Source: Chromatiales bacterium
GTDB taxonomy: Bacteria > Pseudomonadota > Gammaproteobacteria > Steroidobacterales > GCA-2729495
Reading direction: 5' to 3'
DNA: 64,000 nt
Assembly: GCA_002729875.1 (NCBI GenBank)
Contig: PBZD01000024.1
Coordinates: forward strand, 60,476 to 124,475
Shown: one piece after another, positions 46,144 to 54,732 of the stretch
How positions within the stretch are numbered: the first letter of the stretch is position 1
How the letters are laid out: each line of letters begins with the position of its first letter
Notes under the pieces: model-generated
The model's database searches: none
What the model was told of the DNA's origin: nothing
The model's input: only the letters and a program-made list of their open reading frames with translations
Translations under genes and position numbers: made by a program

Positions 46144-48249
46144 TCAACGTGGCGGTATGCAGGAAATATCCGCTACATCAAGGAATAGCTGCCGCAACCG
46201 GCTTAGTGTCGTCAGTCGGTTCAGGCGCAGCCGCTGGTCTTTGTCCATCACGAGTACGGTGTCGAAATACGCATCAACCGGTTGTTTCAGGCCGGCCAGG
46301 CGATCCAGAATACCCGCGTAATTGCGTGCAGCGATATCCGCACGATGGGGTTTGGCAATGTTGTCAAGCGCGGTAAACAAGGCTCGTTCCTGTTCGGTTG
46401 CAAACAGTGAGGTGTCGATGTCGCCCGTTTCGGGTGTATCGGCGGTCTTTAAAATGTTGGCGATACGTTTGTTGGCACTGGCGAGACTGTCAGCCGCAGC
46501 CAGGTTCATAAACGCACAGACAGCGACAATTCTCTGGTACAGATCAAGCGGTGCAGGAGGGCGGCGGACGCGTACGGACTCGAATATTTCTGCCGTGACC
46601 GTGCCGGCTTCCAGTCCGGGGGCATGGCCATCGAGAAAATAGCCGCGCGCTCGATCCAGCAGGAACGTATAGAGATCATCACGCAGAGTGGCCTGATCCG
46701 TGACCTCGACCGGTTGCACGCTGACCGCATGATCAAGCAGCGCCACGATGTCGACATCCAGCTGTGCCTCGATCAGGATACGGATAATACCGAGGGCAGC
46801 CCGACGCAGTCCGAACGGATCCTTGTTGCCGGTGGGTCTTTTTCCCATAGCAAAAATCCCGGCCAGCGTGTCGAGCCGGTCGGCGATGGCCAGAATTTTG
46901 CCGGTCTTACTTGCGGGCAGGGGGCCGCCGGCTTGCGTCGGCAGGTATTGTTCTTCGATAGCAATGGCGACGGCGCTATCCTCACCGTCGAGTTCCGCAT
47001 AATAGCGGCCAATCCGGCCCTGCAATTTGGGAAATTCACCGACCATCTCGGTCATCAGGTCGGTCTTGGCCAACTCCGCAGCGCGGCGAACAATAAGTTC
47101 GTCGCCACCCAGTGTTGCTGTCAGCATTGATGCCAGTTCCGCGACCCGGGCCGATTTATCCCGGAGGTTACCGAGACGTTTTTCGAATACGACATCTGCC
47201 AGCCCTGGCAGGCGCGATTCGAGTTTGATCTTGCGATCGGTATCCCAGAAAAATCCGGCATCGGCCAGGCGTGGTGCGACGACGCGTTCATTACCCTTGC
47301 GCACTTCATCGGGTTGTGAACTGTCAAGGTTGCTCATGGCGATGAAGTGCGGCATCAGTTTGCCGTCTTTGCCGCGTAACGGAAAGTAGCGCTGGTGATC
47401 CTGCAGGGTTGCAATCAGCACCTCTTCGGGCAGGCGCAGGAATTGCGGATCAAAATTGCCGGTTACCGGAACCGGCCACTCGACCAGCGCCGTTACTTCG
47501 TCAAGTACGGCCGGTTCGAGAATAACTTCGGCGTTGAGTTCGCCGGCGATGGTTTTGGCCAGTTCAACTATGCGCTGACGTCGGGCATTGAAGTCCGCGA
47601 TCACCCGCCCCTGTTCCCGAAGGCCGAGTTCATAGTCGCCGGCAACCCGCAGTGAGAAGGGTACCGGTGCGTGAAACCGATGGCCGCGTGTTGTAGAGCC
47701 TGCGGTAACATCCAGTATGGTCGCCGGTATAACGGTGTCGCCGAGCATCATGACGAGCCAGTGAACGGGCCGGACAAATTCAACATCGGAGCTGCCCCAA
47801 CGCATTCGTTTCGGGATCGGCAGTTCTGCCAGTGTTGCGGAGATGATGTCCGGCAATAGTTCGGCCGTATCGTGGCCCGGTTTTTCACCGCGGTATATCA
47901 GCCATTCACCTTTATCAGTCTTGAGCCTGTCGAGTGCATCAAGCGTGACATTCAGACCTTCGGCAAATGCAGTTGCGGCGCGGGTCGGCTCACCGTCAGC
48001 ATCGAATGCAATGCGCGTCGGTGGCCCGCGCTTTTCTATTTTTTGCGGTGCCTGGCGTAATTGCAGGTCATCGATCAGGATTGCGAGGCGTCTCGGTGTG
48101 GCATATGAGCGCAGGTTGCCCATGGTCACACCGGCATCAACCAGCCGCGAGTGCACGCCGTCGGCAAAGGCCTGTTCAAGTCGTCCCAATGCTTTGGGCG
48201 GCAGTTCTTCGGTGCCCAGTTCGACGAGAAAATCTGCCTGATCAGCCAT
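46144..48249 (-). CDS. glyS: Glycine--tRNA ligase beta subunit
   Basis: Beta chain of the bacterial alpha2beta2 glycyl-tRNA synthetase. I start at ATG 48249 (MADQADFLVELGTEELPPK), matching the family, rather than three codons earlier, giving 701 residues. The N-terminal FLVEIGTEELP-type motif, the GYFLDGHAPGLEAG region and the HD-like and anticodon-binding C-terminal parts are consistent with the family. It follows glyQ after nine bases. Confidence 0.95.
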   Translation of the reverse strand: MADQADFLVELGTEELPPKALGRLEQAFADGVHSRLVDAGVTMGNLRSYATPRRLAILIDDLQLRQAPQKIEKRGPPTRIAFDADGEPTRAATAFAEGLNVTLDALDRLKTDKGEWLIYRGEKPGHDTAELLPDIISATLAELPIPKRMRWGSSDVEFVRPVHWLVMMLGDTVIPATILDVTAGSTTRGHRFHAPVPFSLRVAGDYELGLREQGRVIADFNARRQRIVELAKTIAGELNAEVILEPAVLDEVTALVEWPVPVTGNFDPQFLRLPEEVLIATLQDHQRYFPLRGKDGKLMPHFIAMSNLDSSQPDEVRKGNERVVAPRLADAGFFWDTDRKIKLESRLPGLADVVFEKRLGNLRDKSARVAELASMLTATLGGDELIVRRAAELAKTDLMTEMVGEFPKLQGRIGRYYAELDGEDSAVAIAIEEQYLPTQAGGPLPASKTGKILAIADRLDTLAGIFAMGKRPTGNKDPFGLRRAALGIIRILIEAQLDVDIVALLDHAVSVQPVEVTDQATLRDDLYTFLLDRARGYFLDGHAPGLEAGTVTAEIFESVRVRRPPAPLDLYQRIVAVCAFMNLAAADSLASANKRIANILKTADTPETGDIDTSLFATEQERALFTALDNIAKPHRADIAARNYAGILDRLAGLKQPVDAYFDTVLVMDKDQRLRLNRLTTLSRLRQLFLDVADISCIPPR

Positions 48250-48258
48250 CGGATACAC

Positions 48259-49191
48259 TCACTCTTGATGCTTGGCGGCGGTTGCACTGCTGGTGTTCAG
48301 CAGCGGGAATCCGAGTGTCTTGCGACTCTCGTAATAAGCTTCGGCAACCGAGCGCGCCATTTGCCTGATGCGCAGGATATATGCCTGTCTTGCCGTGACC
48401 GAAATTGCGCGACGGGCATCAAGCAGGTTAAAAGTATGTGATGCGTCAAGAATTTGTTCGTAAGCCGGTAAGGTCAGATGTTGTCCGATTAATTCGCTGC
48501 AGAGTCGTTCCGCAGCTTCGAAACGGTCGAACAACACAGCTGTGTCGGCTGCTGTGAAGTTATAGCGTGACATCTCGACTTCATTTTGATGAAACACGTC
48601 ACCATAGGTAACCGTCCCGTCCGGTCCTGTATTCCAGACCAGATCGTAGACACTGTCCACACCCTGTAGATACATCGCGATACGTTCCAGGCCGTAAGTG
48701 ATCTCTCCGCTGACTGGTCTACAGTCGAGTCCGCCCACCTGCTGAAAATACGTGAACTGGGTGACTTCCATGCCGTTCAGCCAGACCTCCCAGCCCAGCC
48801 CCCAGGCGCCGAGTGATGGCGACTCCCAGTTGTCTTCGACAAAACGGATGTCATGGATGAGTGGGTCGATCCCCAGAGATTCCAGGGAATCAAGGTATAA
48901 GTCCTGAATGTCCGGTGGCGATGGCTTTAAAACGACCTGGAACTGGTAGTAATGCTGGAGTCGGAATGGATTTTCACCATAACGGCCGTCGGTTGGTCTG
49001 CGGCTTGGTTGAACGTAGGCTGCGCGCCAGGGTTCAGGGCCAATAGAACGCAGGAAAGTTGCCGCATGAAAGGTACCGGCACCCATCGGCATGTCATAGG
49101 GCTGCAAAACAACACAGTTATGTTCACCCCAATATTGCTGGAGCGCGAGAATCAGATTTTGAAATGTTGACGGGGTTGTCCGGATGCTCAC
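48259..49191 (-). CDS. glyQ: Glycine--tRNA ligase alpha subunit
   Basis: Catalytic alpha chain of glycyl-tRNA synthetase. The frame is open to ATG 49233, but alignment with the family N-terminus favours GTG 49191, with AGGG seven bases upstream; a TATACT sequence inside the longer version looks like a -10 element. This gives 310 residues. [39 protein letters not shown] (in two parts: [15 protein letters not shown]), [19 protein letters not shown] and [14 protein letters not shown] (motif-rich catalytic core) are all present. Confidence 0.95.
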   Translation of the reverse strand: MSIRTTPSTFQNLILALQQYWGEHNCVVLQPYDMPMGAGTFHAATFLRSIGPEPWRAAYVQPSRRPTDGRYGENPFRLQHYYQFQVVLKPSPPDIQDLYLDSLESLGIDPLIHDIRFVEDNWESPSLGAWGLGWEVWLNGMEVTQFTYFQQVGGLDCRPVSGEITYGLERIAMYLQGVDSVYDLVWNTGPDGTVTYGDVFHQNEVEMSRYNFTAADTAVLFDRFEAAERLCSELIGQHLTLPAYEQILDASHTFNLLDARRAISVTARQAYILRIRQMARSVAEAYYESRKTLGFPLLNTSSATAAKHQE

Positions 49192-49361
49192 AGTGATGCC
49201 CTGATTTACTCTGGCGCGCAAGTATAGCGTCATTTTACGGTGCTACCGGATAAATACGGCGGTCAGGTCTGCAAATGATAAGTTCGCAGCAGGTGATTAG
49301 GCATCGTCTGCATTTATTCTCAGCGCGGTCTGATCTGAGACAGTGCAATATTATCTCGACA

Positions 49362-49378
49362 TGCACTACAATAGTGCA
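49362..49378. promoter_or_regulatory. NtrC-type binding site upstream of glnA
   Basis: TGCACTACAATAGTGCA is a perfect inverted repeat that closely follows the NtrC enhancer consensus TGCACCA-N3-TGGTGCA. Its centre is about 95 bases upstream of the predicted transcription start, in the range used by NtrC at E. coli glnA. A related GTGCAATATT lies just upstream (49343-49352). Confidence 0.8.
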
Positions 49379-49439
49379 TCTGAAATATTGGTTTTAAAAA
49401 AAATATTAATTAAATCAGTTATTTATTGATTCAAGCTGG

Positions 49440-49456
49440 TTGGTACGATTTGTGCA
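49440..49456 (+). promoter_or_regulatory. Sigma54 promoter of glnA
   Basis: TTGGTACGATTTGTGCA has the invariant GG (49442-49443) and GC (49454-49455) separated by 10 bases, the -24/-12 arrangement of RpoN promoters. Predicted start of transcription is near 49467, leaving a leader of about 94 bases to the glnA ATG. Confidence 0.78.
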
Positions 49457-49560
49457 AATGGAATCTGACCAACCCTAACAATAAAGCTAGGCCTAGAAAC
49501 ACGAAAGTTTCGATCATCACCAGAATTTTTTCGTTACAGAATATCCCCGGAGGGAATGTC

Positions 49561-50970
49561 ATGACAGTAGCTGACGCACTCAGCCTGATAAAAGATAAAG
49601 AAGCCAAGTTTGTAGATCTGCGTTTCACAGATACGAAGGGTAAGGAACAACACGTTACCGTCCCGGCAAAGGCTGTTGATGAGAGCTTCTTTGAAGATGG
49701 CAAGATGTTTGATGGTTCGTCGATTGCCGGCTGGAAAGGCATTAATGAGTCCGACATGATCCTGATGCCGGATCCGGAAACCGCGGTTCTCGATATTTTT
49801 ACCGACGACGCGACCATTAACATCCGTTGCAATGTTGTCGAACCTGCAACGGGTGAAGGCTACAACCGCGACCCCCGCTCGACGGCACGGCGTGGTGAGG
49901 AATACCTGAAGTCTACAGGTATTGCTGATGTGGCTTATTTCGGCCCGGAAAATGAATTCTTCATTTTTGATGATGTGCGCTATAACAACGATATGCACCA
50001 GACCTTCTACAAGATAGATTCCGATGAAGGTTCATGGAATACGGGTAGCGACATGCCGGACGGCAATATTGGCCATCGGCCGGGCGTCAAGGGCGGCTAC
50101 TTCCCGGTACCACCCGTTGATTCGTGTCACGATATTCGTTCCTCAATGTGCCTTGCCCTTGAGGACATGGGTCTGGATGTTGAGGTACACCATCACGAGG
50201 TTGCGACCGCGGGTCAGGCCGAAATAGGTGTAGCATTCAACTCGCTGGTCAACAAGGCCGACGATGTGCAGATTCTCAAGTATGTTGTTCAAAATGTTGC
50301 TCACGCCTACGGCAAGACCGCTACATTTATGCCCAAGCCGCTGGTTGGCGATAATGGTAACGGCATGCATGTACATATGTCGTTGGGTAAAAACGGTGAG
50401 AATATTTTCACGGGCGACGCCTACGGCGGGCTATCGGAAACTGCGCTGCACTACATTGGCGGTGTTCTGACGCATGCAAAGGCACTATGTGCATTTACCA
50501 ACGCCAGCACCAACAGCTACAAGCGCCTGGTACCTGGTTTCGAGGCACCGACGCTGCTGGCATACTCGGCCAAGAATCGTTCGGCTTCAGTGCGTATTCC
50601 ATACATTCCAAACCCCAAGGCTCGTCGTGTTGAAGTGCGTTTCCCGGATAGCACTGCAAATCCGTATTTTGCATTTACTGCCATGTTGATGGCGGGTATT
50701 GACGGTATTCAGAACAAGATACATCCGGGTGATGCGATGGATAAGGACCTTTACGATCTGCCGCCGGAAGAAGAGGCACAGCTAAAAACCGTAGCATTCT
50801 CTCTGGATGAGGCGCTGGCAGCGCTGGACGCTGATCGTGACTTTTTGCTGGCCGGCGACGTATTCAGTAATGATTTACTCGATGGTTATGTTGAGTTGAA
50901 GATGGAAGAAGTTACTCGCTTACGTATGAGTACCCATCCGGTCGAATTTGAGTTGTACTACAGCTTGTAA
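49561..50970 (+). CDS. glnA: Glutamine synthetase, type I
   Basis: Makes glutamine from glutamate and ammonia. I start at ATG 49561 ([21 protein letters not shown]), with GGAGGG six bases upstream, giving 469 residues, the E. coli length; the frame is open 45 codons further but that is unsupported. [10 protein letters not shown], the [19 protein letters not shown] (GNGMHVHMS) ammonia/glutamate site and the [13 protein letters not shown] motif are present. The adenylylation loop [10 protein letters not shown] places the modifiable Tyr at 398, so the enzyme is of the covalently regulated class. Confidence 0.97.
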   Translation: MTVADALSLIKDKEAKFVDLRFTDTKGKEQHVTVPAKAVDESFFEDGKMFDGSSIAGWKGINESDMILMPDPETAVLDIFTDDATINIRCNVVEPATGEGYNRDPRSTARRGEEYLKSTGIADVAYFGPENEFFIFDDVRYNNDMHQTFYKIDSDEGSWNTGSDMPDGNIGHRPGVKGGYFPVPPVDSCHDIRSSMCLALEDMGLDVEVHHHEVATAGQAEIGVAFNSLVNKADDVQILKYVVQNVAHAYGKTATFMPKPLVGDNGNGMHVHMSLGKNGENIFTGDAYGGLSETALHYIGGVLTHAKALCAFTNASTNSYKRLVPGFEAPTLLAYSAKNRSASVRIPYIPNPKARRVEVRFPDSTANPYFAFTAMLMAGIDGIQNKIHPGDAMDKDLYDLPPEEEAQLKTVAFSLDEALAALDADRDFLLAGDVFSNDLLDGYVELKMEEVTRLRMSTHPVEFELYYSL

Positions 50971-50992
50971 TTTTATGACATAAGCAGAGCAA

Positions 50993-51027
50993 CAGTGCGC
51001 CGAGTGGCTTGGCCACACGGCGCACTG
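50993..51027 (+). terminator. Strong perfect hairpin between glnA and the DUF4124 gene
   Basis: CAGTGCGCCG and CGGCGCACTG form a perfect 10-bp stem; an inner GTGG/CCAC adds four more pairs. It starts 22 bases after the glnA stop. There is no following T-run, so it may be a transcript-stabilising structure or a partial attenuator separating high glnA expression from ntrBC, as in enteric bacteria. Confidence 0.6.
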
Positions 51028-51064
51028 GATTAACGGCTGTAGTGCGCGTTACTCTTTAATAGTT

Positions 51065-51658
51065 ATGCGCATATTGATATTGATCCTCATGGTTGTCTGC
51101 GCCGTGCCCACAGCTGCGGAGGTCTATCGTTGGGTCGATGAAAACGGCGAGATACACTTTTCAGATATTCCTCATGAGAACTCGGAAACAGTGACGCTTC
51201 CCAAGACACAAACCTTTTCGCCGCTGACCCCGACGACACAACCCGCACAGAGCGCTGTAGAGGCCGGGCAGGACAAGCAAGCCGATAAGGCAGCAATTAT
51301 CTTGTATGAATCTGTTGATGTTATCAGCCCAACACATAATGAAGTCTTGTGGAGTACGGGTGGAACGGTAAAAGTGTCTGTCAGTGTGAGGCCGAGATTA
51401 CGAGGCGATCATATATTGATGATTTATCTTGATGACCTGCTGGTAGAAAGCTTGACCGGTAATAAGCGGGACATGGAACTGACCCAGGTATTTCGTGGTG
51501 AGCATACGCTGCATGCAACAGTGCGGGATGCCAATGGCGAGGTGGTAGGCAGAGGCAACTCTGTGAGTTTTACAGTTAAACAGACTTCAATACAGAATCC
51601 CAATAAATTGAACCTGTCTTCGATATCGGCTCTCTCCCGGTCTGGTCTGGAAGGCTAG
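51065..51658 (+). CDS. DUF4124-domain periplasmic protein
   Basis: A 197-residue exported protein: signal peptide ILILILMVVCAVPTAA (cleavage near residue 18), then the DUF4124 motif EVYRWVDENGEIHFSDIP that gives the family its name, a Pro/Thr/Gln-rich linker, and a C-terminal Ig-like beta domain (about residues 85-175). The function of the family is unknown. It stands between glnA and ntrB, a position where such genes are often found in gammaproteobacteria, though no role in nitrogen control has been shown to my knowledge. Confidence 0.85.
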   Translation: MRILILILMVVCAVPTAAEVYRWVDENGEIHFSDIPHENSETVTLPKTQTFSPLTPTTQPAQSAVEAGQDKQADKAAIILYESVDVISPTHNEVLWSTGGTVKVSVSVRPRLRGDHILMIYLDDLLVESLTGNKRDMELTQVFRGEHTLHATVRDANGEVVGRGNSVSFTVKQTSIQNPNKLNLSSISALSRSGLEG

Positions 51659-51669
51659 TTGATGTCAGA

Positions 51670-52764
51670 GTGGTGTTGTCGACAGAAGAAATATTCGAAA
51701 ATCTCGCCACCGCAATTTTCGTACTGAGCAAAGAGCAAACCATCCTGCTCATTAATGCGGCAGCTGAGACCATGTTCGGTATCAGCAGAAAACAGGCTGC
51801 CGGACGCTCGCCAATTGATCTTGTTCCTGAACTCCAGCCGCTTGAACCGCTGTGCACCCGGGTGCAGCAAACCGGCCAGTCTTTTGGGCGCAATTTGTCC
51901 TTCACCATACCACAGCGAAACTTTGTTACGGTGCGAGCTGCATGTCGGGTTTCACCATTGACCGAGAGCGCTTCCGAACAACTGATCATTGAGTTATTTG
52001 ATGCCACTCATTGGCAGCAACGTGACAAGGAACAGGCGCTGTTTACCCAGCGAGCGGCAAGCAGGCGCATCATTCGTCAGCTTGCTCACGAAATTCTTAA
52101 TCCACTCGGTGGCATGCGTGGGGCCGTGCAACTACTGGAACGGCAGATCAATGACCCGGAACTGGATGAATATACCCGGGTCATTACCAAGGAAGTCGAC
52201 CGGCTCGTGGCCTTGACGGAGAATCTGCTCGGACCGAGGCGGCAACTGGATCTTAAATCGGTGAATGTTCATGAGTTACTCGAACATGTCTTGTTGCTGA
52301 TTGAAAATGATGCGCCAGCCGGTATTCAGTTCATTCGTGACTATGACCCCAGCCTGCCGGATATTGATCTTGATCGTGACCAGATTATCCAGGTGTTTCT
52401 GAATATTGCCCGCAACGCAATTCAATCCATCGGTACTACAGGAGTGTTAACCGTACATACTCGTGCGTTCACAAACTTTGTTATTGATGCACAGCGCCAC
52501 CGACTGACGATCGGAGTAGAATTTGAAGACGATGGGCCGGGTATTTCGGCAGATATCGAAGACTCGATTTTTTATCCGTTGGTGACCAATCGTGAAGGCG
52601 GGACGGGTCTCGGTTTGCCGCTGGCTCAGGACCTGGTCAGTCACCATGGTGGCGTGATTGAATTTGAATCAGAGCCGGGATGTACCCGTTTCATGGTACG
52701 TCTGCCGATACAGCTAGAGGAACAGCTACAGGAACAGCTACAGCTACAGGAACAGTTAAGTTGA
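51670..52764 (+). CDS. glnL: Nitrogen regulation sensor kinase NtrB
   Basis: Cytoplasmic histidine kinase that phosphorylates NtrC under nitrogen limitation, controlled by PII. The 364-residue protein has a PAS domain (residues 5-110), the H-box RQLAHEILNPLGG with phospho-acceptor His140, and a HATPase domain with N (NIARNAIQSIG), G1 (DDGPGIS) and G2 (GTGLGLPLA) boxes. Most relatives have HEIKNPLGG; Leu replaces Lys here. The start is GTG 51670, near a second GTG. The last 16 residues (QLEEQLQEQLQLQEQL) are encoded by a 12-base repeat and extend beyond the normal C-terminus. Confidence 0.93.
   Translation: MVLSTEEIFENLATAIFVLSKEQTILLINAAAETMFGISRKQAAGRSPIDLVPELQPLEPLCTRVQQTGQSFGRNLSFTIPQRNFVTVRAACRVSPLTESASEQLIIELFDATHWQQRDKEQALFTQRAASRRIIRQLAHEILNPLGGMRGAVQLLERQINDPELDEYTRVITKEVDRLVALTENLLGPRRQLDLKSVNVHELLEHVLLLIENDAPAGIQFIRDYDPSLPDIDLDRDQIIQVFLNIARNAIQSIGTTGVLTVHTRAFTNFVIDAQRHRLTIGVEFEDDGPGISADIEDSIFYPLVTNREGGTGLGLPLAQDLVSHHGGVIEFESEPGCTRFMVRLPIQLEEQLQEQLQLQEQLS
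52711..52758 (+). repeat. 12-bp tandem repeat at the end of ntrB, containing the ntrC ribosome site
   Basis: The unit CAGCTACAGGAA occurs three times, once with one mismatch, with an extra half unit between copies two and three. It encodes a Gln/Glu/Leu-rich tail of NtrB. Each unit has AGGA, and the last AGGA (52748-52751) is positioned nine bases before the ntrC start. Confidence 0.85.
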
Positions 52765-54182
52765 ATACCCTTGCGCAACCGGTGGTCTGGATTGTTGATG
52801 ATGATGCATCGATTCGCTGGGTGCTGGAAAAAGCGCTGCAAGGCGATGGAATAAAAACCCGTAGTTTTGATCGTGCTGATGCTTTGCTCGCGGCTATTAC
52901 CGAACAGCAACCCGAGGTGTTGCTGACAGATATCCGGATGCCCGGTATGGACGGTATTGAAATGATGGGTCATCTTGATCTTGAAGCCAGCGGACTACCG
53001 GTCATTGTCATGACGGCACATGCGGATCTTGAGAGTGCCGTTGCCGCTTTTCAAAGCGGTGCATTTGAGTATTTGCCCAAACCATTCGATATCGATCTGG
53101 CCGTGTCGCTGGTCAGGCGAGCCAGCAAAGCTAATCAGTCTGAAGTGGTACACGAGAAGACAACCATTGCATCCATTTCATCGATGATCGGTCAGGCATC
53201 CGCCATGCAGGACGTCTTTCGCACGATCGGTCGCCTGTCAAGATCAAGCATGAATGTGTTGATCACCGGCGAATCGGGCACCGGCAAGGAACTTGTCGCC
53301 CATGCTTTGCATGAACACAGTCCGCGCGCGAGCCGGCCGTTTATTGCCCTGAACACGACGGCGATTGCCGCTGATTTGCTTGAGTCGGAGTTATTCGGCC
53401 ATGAGCGCGGCGCATTTACCGGTGCCGACAGTCGGCGTATCGGTCGCTTTGAGCAGGCCGATAGCGGTACCTTGTTCCTGGATGAGATCGGTGACATGTC
53501 CGCTGATCTGCAGACCCGTTTGCTGCGGGTTCTTGCCGAAGGCGAGTTTTACCGGGTCGGCGGGCAGGCACCGATTAGTGTTGACGTGCGCGTCATTGCT
53601 GCGACGAATCAGGATCTTGAGCAGGCTGTTGCGGAAAATCGTTTCCGCGAGGATTTGTTCCACCGATTGAATGTTATCCATATCCGTACACCGCCGCTGC
53701 GTGAGCGTAGCGGTGATATTCCGCTGTTGCTGCAACACTATATCAATGTGGCGGCGCGCGAACTTGAGGTCGAGCCGAAGCGGCTGACGGCTACAGCCGA
53801 GACTTTGCTGTGTGCATTCGATTGGCCCGGTAATGTACGTCAACTGGTCAATGTATGCCGCCGCCTGACCGTGACTACACCGGGTATGGAAATCAGGGCC
53901 AGTGATATCCCGGAGGAGGTCGGCGGCAACCGGGAAAAGAGCGTTGATCCCGACTGGATACGTAATCTGGCCAGTTGGGCCGAGCACCAACTCGCAATCG
54001 GTCGTCTGGAAAATAATGATCGGCAAACGCTGCTCGCTATTGCCCTGCCCGAGTTTGAGCGTACGCTGATTCGTGCCGCATTAACCAGCTCGAACGGCCG
54101 CCGTCAGGAGGCTGCGCAGCTGCTTGGTTGGGGTCGTAATACCCTGGCCCGCAAGATTCATGATCTTGATATGGATTTGTAA
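52761..54182 (+). CDS. glnG: Nitrogen regulation response regulator NtrC
   Basis: Sigma54-dependent activator. The upstream open frame is repeat sequence; TTG 52761 fits the family N-terminus (MNTLAQPVVWIVDDD) and overlaps the ntrB stop as TTGA. The 473-residue protein has a receiver domain with phospho-acceptor Asp57 (LLTDIRMPG), an AAA+ domain with GESGTGKE (170-177), the sigma54-contacting GAFTGA loop and FLDEIGD, and a C-terminal Fis-type helix-turn-helix (RRQEAAQLLGWGRNTLARKI). Its probable target is the glnA palindrome upstream. Confidence 0.96.
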   Translation: MNTLAQPVVWIVDDDASIRWVLEKALQGDGIKTRSFDRADALLAAITEQQPEVLLTDIRMPGMDGIEMMGHLDLEASGLPVIVMTAHADLESAVAAFQSGAFEYLPKPFDIDLAVSLVRRASKANQSEVVHEKTTIASISSMIGQASAMQDVFRTIGRLSRSSMNVLITGESGTGKELVAHALHEHSPRASRPFIALNTTAIAADLLESELFGHERGAFTGADSRRIGRFEQADSGTLFLDEIGDMSADLQTRLLRVLAEGEFYRVGGQAPISVDVRVIAATNQDLEQAVAENRFREDLFHRLNVIHIRTPPLRERSGDIPLLLQHYINVAARELEVEPKRLTATAETLLCAFDWPGNVRQLVNVCRRLTVTTPGMEIRASDIPEEVGGNREKSVDPDWIRNLASWAEHQLAIGRLENNDRQTLLAIALPEFERTLIRAALTSSNGRRQEAAQLLGWGRNTLARKIHDLDMDL

Positions 54183-54691
54183 TGTCGGATTCTTCAGATT
54201 CACTGCTTACCCAGATTACAGCGCTGCTTCGGGAAACCGAAGAAATCTGGGATTCACAGGATACTGCACGACTAAAAGAGTTATGGGATAGCGACGATAA
54301 TACGCCTTACTATCTGGCCGGAGAGCAGGAAGACTGGTTCGTAGGCTGGGACAAATTAAATCATTATCTGGACCCGCCACCCGGCACACCGGAGGTAACT
54401 CAGGCGATACGGGTGCGTTTTTATAATATCCGCGCCCGACTGCTGGCACCGGATCTTGCGTTCGCAGCCTATTGGATGCGTACTGATATGAAACTCGTGT
54501 TCTCTGCAAAGCCATTTGGTTCCGACAACCGGGTTGCGTCGGTGTTTAGAAAGCGAGCGGAAGGCTGGCGCTACGTGTGCTACGCCGAAGCGTTCCAGAC
54601 TCCGAATATGTATATCCAGAAACTATACGAAAAAAACATATCACCGGAGTATCAGGAATTCTTCGACCAGGTGATGAAAAAACCAGGCTAA
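54182..54691 (+). CDS. NTF2/SnoaL-like fold protein of unknown function
   Basis: A 169-residue soluble protein whose pattern (TEEIWDSQDTARLKELWDSDDN near the N-terminus, then FYNIRARLLAPDLAFAAYW and GSDNRVASVFRKRAEGWRYV) resembles the NTF2-like or SnoaL cone fold used by many small enzymes and binding proteins. The ATG shares one base with the ntrC stop, so translation is likely coupled and the gene may be in the glnA-ntrBC transcript. No catalytic residues can be assigned. Confidence 0.65.
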   Translation: MSDSSDSLLTQITALLRETEEIWDSQDTARLKELWDSDDNTPYYLAGEQEDWFVGWDKLNHYLDPPPGTPEVTQAIRVRFYNIRARLLAPDLAFAAYWMRTDMKLVFSAKPFGSDNRVASVFRKRAEGWRYVCYAEAFQTPNMYIQKLYEKNISPEYQEFFDQVMKKPG

Positions 54692-54702
54692 TCGATAGTT
54701 AT

Positions 54703-54721
54703 TGCCCATACGGGGCATGTT
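54703..54721. terminator. Short hairpin between convergent NTF2-like gene and pyrD
   Basis: TGCCC and GGGCA form a 5-bp stem around a 5-nt loop, followed on the plus strand by TGTTT. It is weak, but it is in the 41-base gap between convergent genes. Confidence 0.35.
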
Positions 54722-54732
54722 TCAGGACTTTA

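Larger units (their letters stand above)
49192..49560. promoter_or_regulatory. glyQ/glnA divergent intergenic region
   Basis: This 369-base gap between divergent glyQ and glnA contains the glyQ promoter (a TATACT candidate at its edge), an NtrC-type palindrome and a sigma54 promoter for glnA, listed separately. The stretch 49381-49430 is A/T-rich, suitable for bending by IHF. No ORF of its own is convincing; the upstream extension of the glnA frame is unsupported. Confidence 0.7.

Noticed and set aside
49426..49560. Upstream extension of the glnA frame
   Set aside because: Overlaps the sigma54 promoter; the family start with a strong GGAGGG site is at 49561.
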